This document shows positions 35,251 to 47,399 of a DNA stretch of 64,000 bases, one piece after another. Within the stretch, counting starts at the first letter, position 1. Each line of letters starts with the position of its first letter. Source of the stretch: Allium sativum (Eukaryota; Streptophyta; Magnoliopsida; Asparagales; Amaryllidaceae); the NCBI GenBank assembly GCA_030737875.1, contig CM060912.1, positions 203,807,231 through 203,871,230 on the forward strand. Reading direction: 5' to 3'. The translations under genes were made by a program, and so were the position numbers. Under the pieces are notes generated by a model that made no database searches, was not told the origin of the DNA, and saw only the letters and a list, made by a program, of their open reading frames with translations.

Positions 35251-38200
35251 GTGGCTACGGGCAACGAAGGTGACAAAAAGGCGAGAACGAAGAAGATTTA
35301 TATCAAAGAAGAGTCAAGATGTTTGGATAGCTTTTGGTGAGAACTTCTCACCTTTCAATTTAATTTTTCTAAGTTATATATATATACTAGGATGCAGACG
35401 GTGCTTAGTAGCACCCGACACAATCGTCCACAGACCATGGACTTGTTTGTTTGGTTGCATAAATTAGTTAGATGCTTTGGTTTGAATTGAATTGTTTGGT
35501 GAAATGAAATGGATTTGATTGATGTGTGAATGGCGTGGGCCTTCACTAGTCCGGGGATAAGGCTAGGCCTTGTCCCGTTTCTGGTATCGTGCCGTTATGC
35601 CGTCAAAATTTTCTAAAATAAGTTAGAAAAATAAAAATATCATTTTATTTAAAGAATGAACTGAATAGAAATTCATATGTTAAAATAAAATGTTTTGTCG
35701 TTAAAAATATAATTTTTAACGTGAATGTAAATAAATAAATATTCATTTACAAACCGGACGGTATGTCTATGTACACCTATTGGAAGGACATTGATTGGGT
35801 CGATAAATTTTACACATCGCCCAACTGCACAAATAAAATATGTGTTTGATTGTTTGAAACCCCACACGGGTGTTGGGATGAAATTTGAAGTTCACTCATC
35901 CTGATTGATTAAATATGTCGATCGATTGATTGACAGGCTATTGTAAGCGTTAGATATCTATATTTGATGCTTATACAGTGTAGTGCACTTTGGTTGATGG
36001 TTGATTATTTTTCAATGCTATTATATACATGTGTTGTATGAAAATCCATATAATTAAAATTTATATGGTGATTGATTGGGCCTCATTCCCATTTAGAAAA
36101 TAAAGAATATTATAAAGTAAAGGTTCATGTGTTGACTGTACTCATCCGTTGAGATTAGTCATGTGTTGAACGAATATTTTTATAATAAAAATATACATCT
36201 TTGTCAATATAATATAAAGGTTCATGTGTTGACTGTACTCATCCGTTGAGATTAGTCATGTGTTGAACGAAATATTTGAAAACGAAATATTTGTAAAAGA
36301 AATATTTGAAACAGAACATTTGAAAAATAGAAATATATGAAGCCGTGTTGATTAGATTGACGCCATTTAGACGTGAACGATATTTATATCGATTTTACTC
36401 ATTTAAAATGAATATCGAAAAGTGATTTCGAAATCGCATATTTTGAAATGAAGTTCAAATTTAATTTCAATTGAATATAAAACGATTTCGAAATGAATTG
36501 AATTGAAAATGAATTCGAATTGAATTGGAAACAAATCGAAATGAATTCAAATTGAATTGAAACTTGAATTGAATAGAAATGAATTTTAAAACGAATTTAT
36601 AAGGAAAGATTCAATTTTGATTTGAATTGAAATGAGGTTGAAATTGTTTTTGAAACGAATTTAAAACTATTTATATAATTCGTTTTAAATAGAAATCGAC
36701 GAAATATATATTATATATATAATATAATGGCCTGAATAGAACGCGCCGCGCTGCGACAGTTCGCGAATTTCGACCATTGACTTCAAACGGACATTGCGGG
36801 AGATTCGACCGTCGGATTCTCCTAAAACCGGAACCGTTGGGTTCGTATCGAAAAGAGCTTTCTAACGAATATTAGAAATTAGAAATCTAACGGTTGGATT
36901 TGGAATTATGTCCAAATCAAATTTGAAAAAGGTCGTTGTAAGTGCAGTTCGATGGCCGTTGATGGAAATCGACTGTACAGGCCTTGATAAAATTATTAAA
37001 AATAGTAATAATTTGTGTAAAATCATAGGAAATGATTTAGAAAGAATTGGGATGAAAAACTCCATATTTGAGAAGATAAAAATAGATTTTTATCGAAATG
37101 AACTAGTTTTGAACTAGAATTATAATTCTATTTATTTTTAAATAGATAAATTGAATTTAAAAAGGGTTTTAAAAATAACCAGAATTCCCAATGATTGCAT
37201 TGGAGTGGATTTGAATCGAAATTGTCTTCGGAATATTTCGATGTTGGAATTCGTGATTATACATATGTTGTTATGGAAATTTGAAAGATATATATTTATA
37301 CCGTTATTTCCAATACGACATTTGTTAATCGTAGAATTTGATATTGAATATAAGCCGATATATTTTCTATTCAGAGCCTTATATTGAATATCAAATGTGA
37401 TTTGGGTTTGTCGTGAATGGTGTCTTCACTAACACTGTTCTTGAACCCAGTTGAGAAAAGATTAAATCTTTTTATTTAGATTTAATGAAGTGTACCAATT
37501 AAATAATATTTAATTGGAATTGAATTGATATTGATTTTTGGGTTTATCGTGAACAGTGTTTTTAAATAACACTTGTTCTTTAACCGATAATTAATGGAAT
37601 GATATTTTGGGTTTACCGTGGACCGTGTTTTAAATGACACTGATTCTTTAACCCAGTCAAAGATTAAAACTAAGTGGGGTTTTAATGAATCTTTAATTAG
37701 ATTGAAATAATCGAGAATGGAGTATCACCAGTTTTACTCCAAGCGATAGTTAAATCTTTAATTAGATTTGAACGTGAAAGGGTAATTGAATTTACCGATA
37801 ACACCGTGGTGTTAGATATGAAGTATTACCAGTTTTACTTCATGGGATGAATAGGTTGGGATTGGGAAATTAAAACAAATGGTTACTTCGGTAAGTTTCG
37901 TTAATCCCGACTAATTTGAATTGATATTCAAAAATAGATTAAAGAATAAATTCAAGGAATTTATCTTGGATAAAATTAATGGGAACCTTTCCCTATGAAT
38001 GTGAAATTTAGAAACTAACTGTCGGTTAGCCAAGCAGAATGGTTTTCTGGATATTGATCTGATGTTGGTTTCGGCCTTCGGGGTTAATATTTGGGGAATT
38101 ATTCTCTTGATTAATTTACGGTTAGTGACTGATGAATTGGAATGAGGGGTATGTTATGTTTGTGTAACACTTATTTAAAATATACGCGAGTTATTCGGAA

Positions 38201-39241
38201 AGACCGGGTTTATCCCATTCTGAATAACGGATACGACGATAAGTCGAAGATGAAGACGGTGGTCGAAGACCGGAAGTCTTCACGTCCTTTGGGTGATTAC
38301 TGATGATCTTGATTGGGCTGTACACCCAAGAAGATGGAAACAATTGGTGATCGTCCAGACGTACTTGGAGATCGATGGATATGCGGGGTACTAGGTGCCT
38401 CCGGTTTCGTTCAGACCCAGAACGGACTTGTAAATGGACTGTGTGTCTGACATTGGATTTTAGTCCGTGTGATTGATCTCTATTAAATATATATCTGTTT
38501 GGCGGCGGAGAATTTATTCTCTTGCTTAACGCCCTTCTCTGAGACGTACGAGCTCAGGGGTTATATATTGATGGGTATCAAACGCATGGAGTGAATTGCC
38601 TATGTGGCATGCCTAAGTGGCAAATGATCAAGGATTCTGTTGAAAGGCAAAGTCTTGTGGTTGATGATCAAAGCACGGCCTTTGTGGTATAGCTTTGTGT
38701 AACGTTGATTCGCGAGCTTCACACCCGGTATGAACCAAAAACGGGAGAGGACGTCAGGGAGGGCATGCGTTTCTTTCTAGCTAGAAATGGCGTCAGTGGT
38801 TTTACACGCCCTGACGAGTTTGACTTATGTGGTTGTTGCTGTTGCGAGGCGCCTCGGTTTGATCGGACGATCCAGGTCCGATGGAGTCATTCGTTGGCTC
38901 ATTTACGCCCCATAGGGTGGGGAAACGCATGTTCAGGGTTTAAGTTTAATCCACATCGGTGGACTGGCCCTGAGGATCCAAGGCTTGATTGAGTACTTGC
39001 CTGAGACACGGGCTAGAGCGTCTCGAATCGGTTGAGGACTATCTTTTGCCTCGGTTCATAGATGGAAATCCAATTTCCAAATACGCAACATTTGCGGTTT
39101 TAATTGTAGAACTAGTAAGGCGACATGATATATGGTACCCATGCCGCCTATGATTGATACTTATGATTTGAAGTTGTTTTATACACTATGCACTTATTAT
39201 AGTATCAAATGATTTGTTTTAAACGTATCAAGCATTCTTTG

Positions 39242-39313
39242 GCTGTTATAAGGGAAAACCCTATCCCCCGGCTTGCGTTGCATTGTGTGTTAGGACCTGG
39301 GTCTTATAACAGC
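39242..39313 (+). promoter_or_regulatory. Perfect 11-bp stem-loop in LTR F
   Basis: Arms GCTGTTATAAG (39242-39252) and CTTATAACAGC (39303-39313) enclose 50 bases with an inner GGGAAAACCC and GACCTGGGTC. Identical arms in the 3' LTR (46801-46872). It sits about 230 bases before the predicted acceptor, a position comparable to the structured blocks of A-E. Confidence 0.7.
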
Positions 39314-39840
39314 TTCATTTTTCTTTATTTAGCATTGCGCTGTTTGTTTCATGCACTGGTATTCTTGGGAGGAAACCCGTTCCGTGTTATACGGCGTGGT
39401 CCCTTGATTTACCTAACTTTAAAAATAAAGATTAACTGTTTTAGTTCTCACACCGGTCCCATGACTGACCTGGAGTTTATTGTTTTAACCTAAACTCTAG
39501 GTGCCCCTATTTTGACACGGGCAGCTAGTAGTTTTGGTTTTGCAGATTTATATTCATAGGATCCTGGTTTACAGCTGGAATGATATCCGGAAAGCTTTGT
39601 ATCAGTATATCTCTTCTAGTTGCGTATAGTATTGTTTTCCGCTGCGATGTATTTAAATATAATTTAAATCTCCGATATTTCTGTGTAATATTCATTTATA
39701 CTCTGTATATTCTTGTAATCTGATGCATTGTTGTAATATACAATGAAATGTTCTTTTATATGCGTTCTGATTTGTCGTGTTCTCAATTCTATCCGCGCTT
39801 TCCCTTCTCTTCGGAGATCGGGGAAGTTCGGGTCGTCTCA

Positions 39841-40868
39841 TCGTGGTATCAGAGCTTTGGTTTACAAAGCAGAGAACAAGACACATTAGAACCATACGAA
39901 AGAATTCATCAGATATTGGGTTAGTAATATCCAATGGGAATGACTCGTTAGAGATAGGATCAGTGGTATCCTAGAACGAGTGTGAAGAGTATATTTTTAA
40001 AATGAAAACAAGTTTTGTTTTGAAAATTTAAATCAATTATTCGTATTTGATTATTTATTTGTATTGATTTGGACAGTCCAGTATATAAAGATTTTGCATA
40101 TACGCCTTGCAAACGTGTATTTGAAGTTTTAATATACTGGATAGATATAGAATTACACTCGAATCGCCCGGAGATGATTTTGATGATGGAGCTCCATCAT
40201 TAGAATTTATGTTCGAGTGACGAAAGTGAGCTTTCTATATATTTCCAATTGACTGGTGTGAGAACCAATGCTATATAGGATTTATTGTTGTGATTTGGCA
40301 TCAAAAATGTGATTTTTGACTATGTATCAAAGTTATGAATTTCAAAAGCTGATCAACTAATGGATTGATGTTTGTGTTGTTTGTTTGTGTGATAATTTTG
40401 AACCATATAGCCTAATAGCATCAAATATTGAATTGTATTGAAAATAGGTCGCATTTTCTTGCATATACCTATACTTACATTGAACAGGTCATAGCAAAGA
40501 GGCTAGAGCCGAAGAATAAAATTTGTTTGCCCGACAAATAGGTACATGTTTACTATATAATTTACTGTTTTGTTTGGGTGATGATGATTTTATGAGCCTA
40601 TTGGCTAGCCGCTTGGCTTTTTCTTTTTCTTTTTGAGATTAGAAGGACCGGGGAAGCTATTTGAAATTCCCCGATGCTCCCGTTGCAGGGGAGGTTATGG
40701 CGAAATTTTTCGAAAATTCCGGGTGTTTGCCAAATTTTTGAAATTTTTGAAAATTCTCAGAAACTGAAAAGTTGGAGAATGGAAGCCAGATCGAACGTAG
40801 AGTTTATAGATCAAACCACTTTCGACTTTGTTCCTTTTCGGGGACGAAAAGTTTTAAGTGGGGGAGAT
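39841..40868 (+). other. Element F internal region, non-coding
   Basis: 1028 bp. Primer site TGGTATCAGAGC at 39844-39855, three bases from the LTR. No ORF over 80 codons and no protein similarity. Near the end the pre-PPT hairpin (40834-40851) precedes TTTTAAGTGGGGGAGAT, the polypurine tract. So only signals for reverse transcription are recognisable. Confidence 0.85.
40834..40851 (+). promoter_or_regulatory. Pre-PPT hairpin, element F
   Basis: Stem CTTTTCG/CGAAAAG, loop GGGA. Relative to A-E (GATTTCG/CGAAATC) two base pairs are changed on both arms, so pairing is kept. Confidence 0.75.
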
Positions 40869-42888
40869 TGTAACAACCCGAAAATCTGGGGCAGTTTAAA
40901 TTTTTTATTTTGGTGATTTTAGCGAATTTTAATTATTTAAAATGAATTATTTTAAATAATATCGACGAGAAATTTATTTAGAATAGATTTCGAACGTATA
41001 TATTTATACGCGTCGTCGTTAGAATATAAATAATTATTTATAATTATAAAAGGAATTGAAAATGGTGCGGTAGTTCAATAATTCGATTTCAAACTTCAAT
41101 TGAATGTACCGGGTGCAAAACAATCCGGATTTTAGTGAAACCAAAAACAATAGGATCTAATTGAGAATATCTTTCCAACGAATCCGAATAATCAAGATTT
41201 CATAGCGGGAATCAAAAGATAAGTCCGGTTGAAAATTCTGAATAGTCGCTATCGAATTCAGGCCCTTAAAAATGGAAATTTTGCAAATGACCTCGGATTT
41301 CGACGAAACCACTTTTGTTGGGTCCGTGATGTCAAATTATTGCTAGGTTTCAAATTTCATAATTTTTCGAATCAATATGTGAGCGTGGCAAAGGAAAACG
41401 CGATTGACCAGTTTCAGTTGGTTTTAATCGACTGGAAATTGGCCATTTTTCGAACGGTCTCAGAATTTGACGAAACTAGTTTTTTTAGGACCGTATCGTC
41501 AATATGAAGCAAGAAAATCTTTTTCTGCAATTTTTAGAGACTGTATGTGGCCCCGGTAAATTGAAACGCGTGTTCAAATTCAATATATAAAGAATTATAT
41601 TTTAAATCCAACGGAAACTGATCGTAATGATCGAATTGACTTACGATACATATCCCGTTGTGTTCGGAATGGGGGTAATTAGCTAGTGGCGACAGTCAGT
41701 GGGCCTCGATTGGGGTTCGATAGAAAAGTTAACTTTTTAAATTATAAAGTTGAAATTAAATAAAATGGTAATAATATATATTCACCTCCCCTCCCCTTTT
41801 CCCCTTTCTCTCTCCTCTCTCTCAGAAAATTGATACAGAAATGAAAAAGAAAAAAAAAACCCTAGGACATCGCGCCGCCGACCCTGCCCCGACCACCGCC
41901 TTACCTCGCCGCCACCTTCTTGTACCCACCGCCTCTATCCTCCGCTCCTCCTTCGACTTCTCCCTCCTCGCCCAAGAACGAGCAGCACCTCCCACGCCAG
42001 AGGACCTAGAGCGCCACCTTCGACGCATCGAGGCTCAGGCGCGACCTCCAGCAAACCCTCCACTTGCGATGGACCAGCGAACCGACCCCACAGCTCCTCT
42101 CCAGTCGATGCAGCCAACCACCGCAGATCCGCAGCCGTTGCCTTGACATCTGTGACCACCTGCTGCCTCTCCTCCAACTCCTATGACCGATAACAGTGAG
42201 TTTTCTATTTATTTTTAACGTTATTCCATTTTTAGTTTTAAAATAAATAGATTTGATTTAAAAATGGGATTTTTAAAATATATATAGCACGAAAAGAATA
42301 TGATTTTTACTTTAGAAAAGAACTGATTTTTGGAATGTTAAAGAGTTGATTTTTGAACTAGAAAGGATGAGATTTTTAAAAGAGAAAAGATATGTTTTTT
42401 AATGCGAAAAGATCAGATTTTTATCATATAAAAAGGTAGGATTTTTATATATTGAACAACAGAATAAAAATTCGATTTTTATATATTGAACATCGAAGTA
42501 AAAATATGATTTTTATATATTGAACATCGAAGTAAAAATATGATTTTTATATATTGAGCATCGAAGTAAAAATATGATTTTTATATATTGAACATCGAAG
42601 TAAAAATATGATTTTTATATATTGAACATCGAAGTAAAAATATGATTTTTATATATTGAATGGCGAAGTAAAAATTCGAATTTTATATATTGAATGGCAA
42701 AGTAAAAATTCGATTTTTATATATTGAATAGCAAAGTAAAAAAAAAATCGATTTTTATATATGTAGTGGCTACGGGCAACGAAGGTGACAAAAAGGCGAG
42801 AACGAAGAAGATTTATATCAAAGAAGAGTCAAGATGTTTGGATAGCTTTCGGTGAGAACTTCTCACCTTTCAATTTAATTTTTCTAAG

Positions 42889-42926
<38 letters not shown>

Positions 42927-45900
42927 TAGGATGCAAACGGTGCTTAGTAGCACCCGACACAATCGTCCACAGACCATGGACTTGTTTGTTTGGTTGCATA
43001 AATTAGTTAGATGCTTTGGTTTGAATTGAATTGTTTGGTGAAATGAAATGGATTTGATTGATGTGTGAATGGCGTGGGCCTTCACTAGTCCGGGGATAAG
43101 GCTAGGCCTTGTCCCGTTTCTAGTATCGTGCCGTTATGCCGCCGAAATTTTCTAAAATAAGTTAGAAAAATAAAAATATCATTTTATTTAAAGAATGAAC
43201 TGAATAGAAATTCATATGTTAAAATAAAATGTTTTGTCGTTAAAAATATAATTTTTAACGTGAATGTAAATAAATAAATATTCATTTACAAACCGGACGG
43301 TTTGTCTATGTACACCTATTGGAAGGACATTGATTGGGTCGATAAATTTTACACATCGCCCAACTGCACAAATAAAATATGTGTTTGATTGTTTGAAACC
43401 CCACACGGGTGTTGGGATGAAATTTGAAGTTCACTCATCCTGATTGATTAAATATGTCGATCGATTGATTGACAGGCTGTTATAAGCGTTAGATATCTAT
43501 ATTTGATGCTTATACAGTGTAGTGCACTTTGGTTGATGGTTGATTATTTTTCAATGCTATTATATACATGTGTTGTATGAAAATCCATATAATTAAAATT
43601 TATATGGTGATTGATTGGGCCTCGTTCCCATTTAGAAAATAAAGAATATTATAAAGTAAAGGTTCATGTGTTGACTGTACTCATCCGTTGAGATTAGTCA
43701 TGTGTTGAACGAATATTTTTATAATAAAAATTTACATCTTTGTCAATATAATATAAAGGTTCATGTGTTGACTGTACTCATCCGTTGAGATTAGTCATGT
43801 GTTGAACGAAATATTTGAAAACGAAATATTTGTAAAAGAAATATTTGAAACAGAACATTTGAAAAATAGAAATAGATGAAGCCGTGTTGATTAGATTGAC
43901 GCCATTTAGACGTGAACGATATTTATATCGATTTTACTCATTTAAAATGAATATCGAAAAGTGATTTCGAAATCGCATATTTTGAAACGAAGTTCGAATT
44001 TAATTTCAATTGAATATAAAACGATTTCGAAATGAATTGAATTGAAAACGAATTCGAATTGAATTGGAAACAAATCGAAATGAATTCAAATTGAATTGAA
44101 ACTTGAATTGAATAGAAATGAATTTTAAAACGAATTTATAAGGAAAGATTCAATTTTGATTTGAATTGAAATGAGGTTGAAATTGTTTTTGAAACGAATT
44201 TAAAACTATTTATATAATTCGTTTTAAATAGAAATCGATGAAATATATATTATATATATTATATATATAATATAATGGCCTGAATAGAACGCACCGCGCC
44301 GCGGCAGTTCGCGAATTTCGACCATTGACTTCAAACGGACATTGCGGGAGATCCGACCGTCGGATTCTCCTAAAACCGGAACCGTTGGGTTCATATCGAA
44401 AGGAGCTTTCTAACGAATATTAGAAATTAGAAATCTAACAGTTGGATTTGGAATTATGTCCAAATCAAATTTGAAAAAGGTCGCTGTAAGTGCAGTTCGA
44501 TGGCCGTTGATGGAAATCGACTGTACAGGCCTTGATAAAATTATTAAAAATAGTAATAATTTGTGTAAAATCATAGGAAATGATTTAGAAAGAATTGGGA
44601 TGAAAAACTCCATATTTGAGAAGATAAAAATAGATTTTTATCGAAATGAACTAGTTTTACTAGAATTATAATTCTATTTATTTTTAAATAAATAAATTGA
44701 ATTTAAAAAGGGTTTTAAAAATAACCAGAATTCCCAATGATTGCATTGCAGTGGATTTGAATCGAAATTGTCTTCGGAATATTTCGATGTTGGAATTCGT
44801 GATTATACATATGTTGTTATGGAAATTTGAAAGATATATATTTATACCATTATTTCCAATACGACATTTGTTAATCGTAGAATTTGATATTGAATATAAG
44901 CCGATATATTTTCTATTCAGAGCCTTATATTGAATATCAAATGTGATTTGGGTTTGTCGTGAATGGTGTCTTCACTAACACTGTTCTTGAACCCAGTTGA
45001 GAAAAGATTAAATCTTTTTATTTAGATTTAATGAAGTGTACCAATTAAATAATATTTAATTGGAATTGAATTGATATTGATTTTTGGGTTTATCGTGAAC
45101 AGTGTTTTTAAATAACACTTGTTCTTTAACCCGATAATTAATGGAATGATATTTTGGGTTTACCGTGGACCGTGTTTTAAATGACACTGATTCTTTAACC
45201 CAGTCAAAGATTAAAACTAAGTGGGGTTTTAATGAATCTTTAATTAGATTGAAATAATCGAGAATGGAGTATCACCAGTTTTACTCCAAGCAATAGTTAA
45301 ATCTTTAATTAGATTTGAACGTGAAAGGGTAATTGAATTTACCGATAACACCGTGGTGTTAGATATGAAGTATTACCAGTTTTACTTCATGGGATGAATA
45401 GGTTGGGATTGGGAAATTAAAAACAAATGGTTACTTCGGTAAGTTTCGTTAATCCCGACTAATTTGAATTGATATTCAAAAATAGATTAAAGAATAAATT
45501 CAAGAATAAATTCAAGGAATTTATCTTGGATAAAATTAATGGGAACCTTTCCCTATGAATGTGAAATTTAGAAACTAACTGTCGGTTAGCCAAGCAGAAT
45601 GGTTTTTTGGATATTGATCTGATGTTGGTTTCGGCCTTCGGGGTTAATATTTGGGGAATTATTCTCTTGATTAATTTACGGTTAGTGACTGATGAATTGG
45701 AATGAGGCGTATGTTGTGTTTGTGTAACACTTATTTAAAATATACGCGAGTTATTCGGAAAGACCGGGTTTATCCCATTCTGAATAACTGATACGACGAT
45801 AAGTCGAAGATGAAGACGGTGGTCGAAGACCGGAAGTCTTCACGTCCTTTGGGTGATTACTGATGATCTTGATTGGGCTGTACACCCAAGAAGATGGAAA

Positions 45901-47399
45901 CAATTGGTGATCATCCAGACGTACTTGGAGATCGATGGATATGCGGGGTACTAGGTGCCTCCGGTTTTGTTCAGACCCAGAACGGACTTGTAAATGGACT
46001 GTGTGTCTAACATTGGATTTTAGTCCGTGTGATTGATCTCTATTAAATATATATCTGTTTGGCAGCGGAGAATTTATTCTCTTGCTTAACGCCCTTCTCT
46101 GAGACGTACGAGCTCAGGGGTTATATATTGATGGATATCAAACGCATGGAGTGAATTGCCTAAGTGGCATGCCTAAGTGGCAAATGATCAAGGCTTCTGT
46201 TGAAAGGCAAAGTCTTGTGTGATGATCCAAGCACGGCCTTTGTGGCATAGCTTTGTGTAACGTTGATTCGCGAGCTTCACACCCGGTATGAACCAAAAAC
46301 GGGAGAGGATGTCAGGGAGGGCATGCGTTTCTTTCTAGCTAGAAGTGGCGTCAGTGGTTTTACACGCCCTGACGAGTTTGACTTATGTGGTTGTTGCTGT
46401 TGCGAGGCGCCTCGGTTTGATCGGACGATCCGGGGTCCGATGGAGTCATTCGTTGGCTCATTTACGCCCCATAGGGCGGGGAAACGCATGTTCAGGATTT
46501 AAGTTTAATCCACATCGGTGGACTGGCCCTGAGGATCCAAGGCTTGACTGAGTACTTGCCTGAGACACGGGCTAGAGCGTCTAGAATCGGTTGAGGACTA
46601 TCTTTTGCCTCGGTTCATAGATGGAAATCCAATTTCCAAATACGCGACATTTGCGGTTTTAATTGTAGAACTAGTAAGGCGACATGATATATGGTACCCA
46701 TGCCGCCTATGATTGATACTTATGATTTGAAGTTGTTTTATACACTATGCACTTATTATAGTATCAAATGATTTGTTTTAAACGTATCAAGCATTCTTTG
46801 GCTGTTATAAGGGAAAACCCTATCCCCCGGCTTGCGTTGCATTGTGTGTTAGGACCTGGGTCTTATAACAGCTTCATTTTTCTTTATTTAGCATTTCGCT
46901 GTTTGTTTCATGCACTGGTATTCTTGGGAGGAAACCCGTTCCGTGTTATACGGCGTGGTCCCTTGATTTACCTAACTTTAAAAATAAAGATTAACTGTTT
47001 TAGTTCTCACACCGGTCCCATGACTGACCTGGAGTTTATTGTTTTAACCTAAACTCTGGGTGCCCCTATTTTGACATGGGCAGCTAGTAGTTTTGGTTTT
47101 GCAGATTTATATTCACAGGATCCTGGTTTACAGCTAGAATGATATCCGGAAAGCTTTGTATCCGTATATCTCTTCTAGTTGCGTATAGTATTATTTTCCG
47201 CTGCGATGTATTTAAATATAATTTAAATCTACGATATTTCTGTGTAATATTCATTTATGCTCTGTATATTCTTGTAATCTGATGCATTGTTGTAATATAC
47301 AATGAAATGTTCTTTTATATGCGTTCTGATTTGTCGTGTTCTCAATTCTATCCGCGCTTTCCCTTCTCTTCGGAGATCGGGGAAGTTCGGGTCATCTCA
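40869..47399 (+). repeat. Element F, 3' LTR (6.5 kb)
   Basis: Collinear with the 5' LTR. The clearest length difference is an (AT)n run at about 42890-42925, about twenty bases longer than in the 5' copy (about 35375-35387); also the 101-codon frame is open only here. Confidence 0.93.

Larger units (their letters stand above)
34646..39545 (+). other. Predicted LTR intron, element F 5' LTR
   Basis: Donor AACA|GTGAGTTTTC at 34646; acceptor TTTTGGTTTTGCAG at 39544-39545. Length 4.9 kb, ending 295 bp before the LTR terminus. Same layout in the 3' LTR (42196 to 47104). Confidence 0.45.
33328..39840 (+). repeat. Element F, 5' LTR (6.5 kb)
   Basis: From the left: AT-rich U3, TATA-like TAATATATATT (34230-34240), a CT-rich leader and GC-rich exon-like segment (34240-34645), donor, a 34-bp tandem array, a long AT-rich stretch containing a duplicated block (36118-36176 and 36217-36272, AAGGTTCATGTGTTGACTG...), a perfect 11-bp stem-loop (39242-39313) and an acceptor at 39544-39545. 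No ORF longer than about 150 codons. Confidence 0.92.
33328..47399 (+). mobile_element. Element F: non-coding LTR element with giant LTRs
   Basis: 14.07-kb insertion in the gag of D, with exact target duplication ACAGG (33323-33327 and 47400-47404). LTRs 33328-39840 (6513 bp) and 40869-47399 (6531 bp) enclose only 1028 bp. Ends are TGTAACAACCCGAAAAT...GTC(G/A)TCTCA. Primer site (tRNA-Met) and polypurine tract are present; there is no gag or pol. In the first ~390 aligned LTR bases I count six substitutions, so it is fairly young. It differs from the A-E family in LTR sequence but shares primer site, pre-PPT hairpin, donor/acceptor layout and LTR start. Confidence 0.93.

Noticed and set aside
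42890..42925. (AT)n run as a functional element
   Set aside because: Simple microsatellite length difference between the two LTRs of F.
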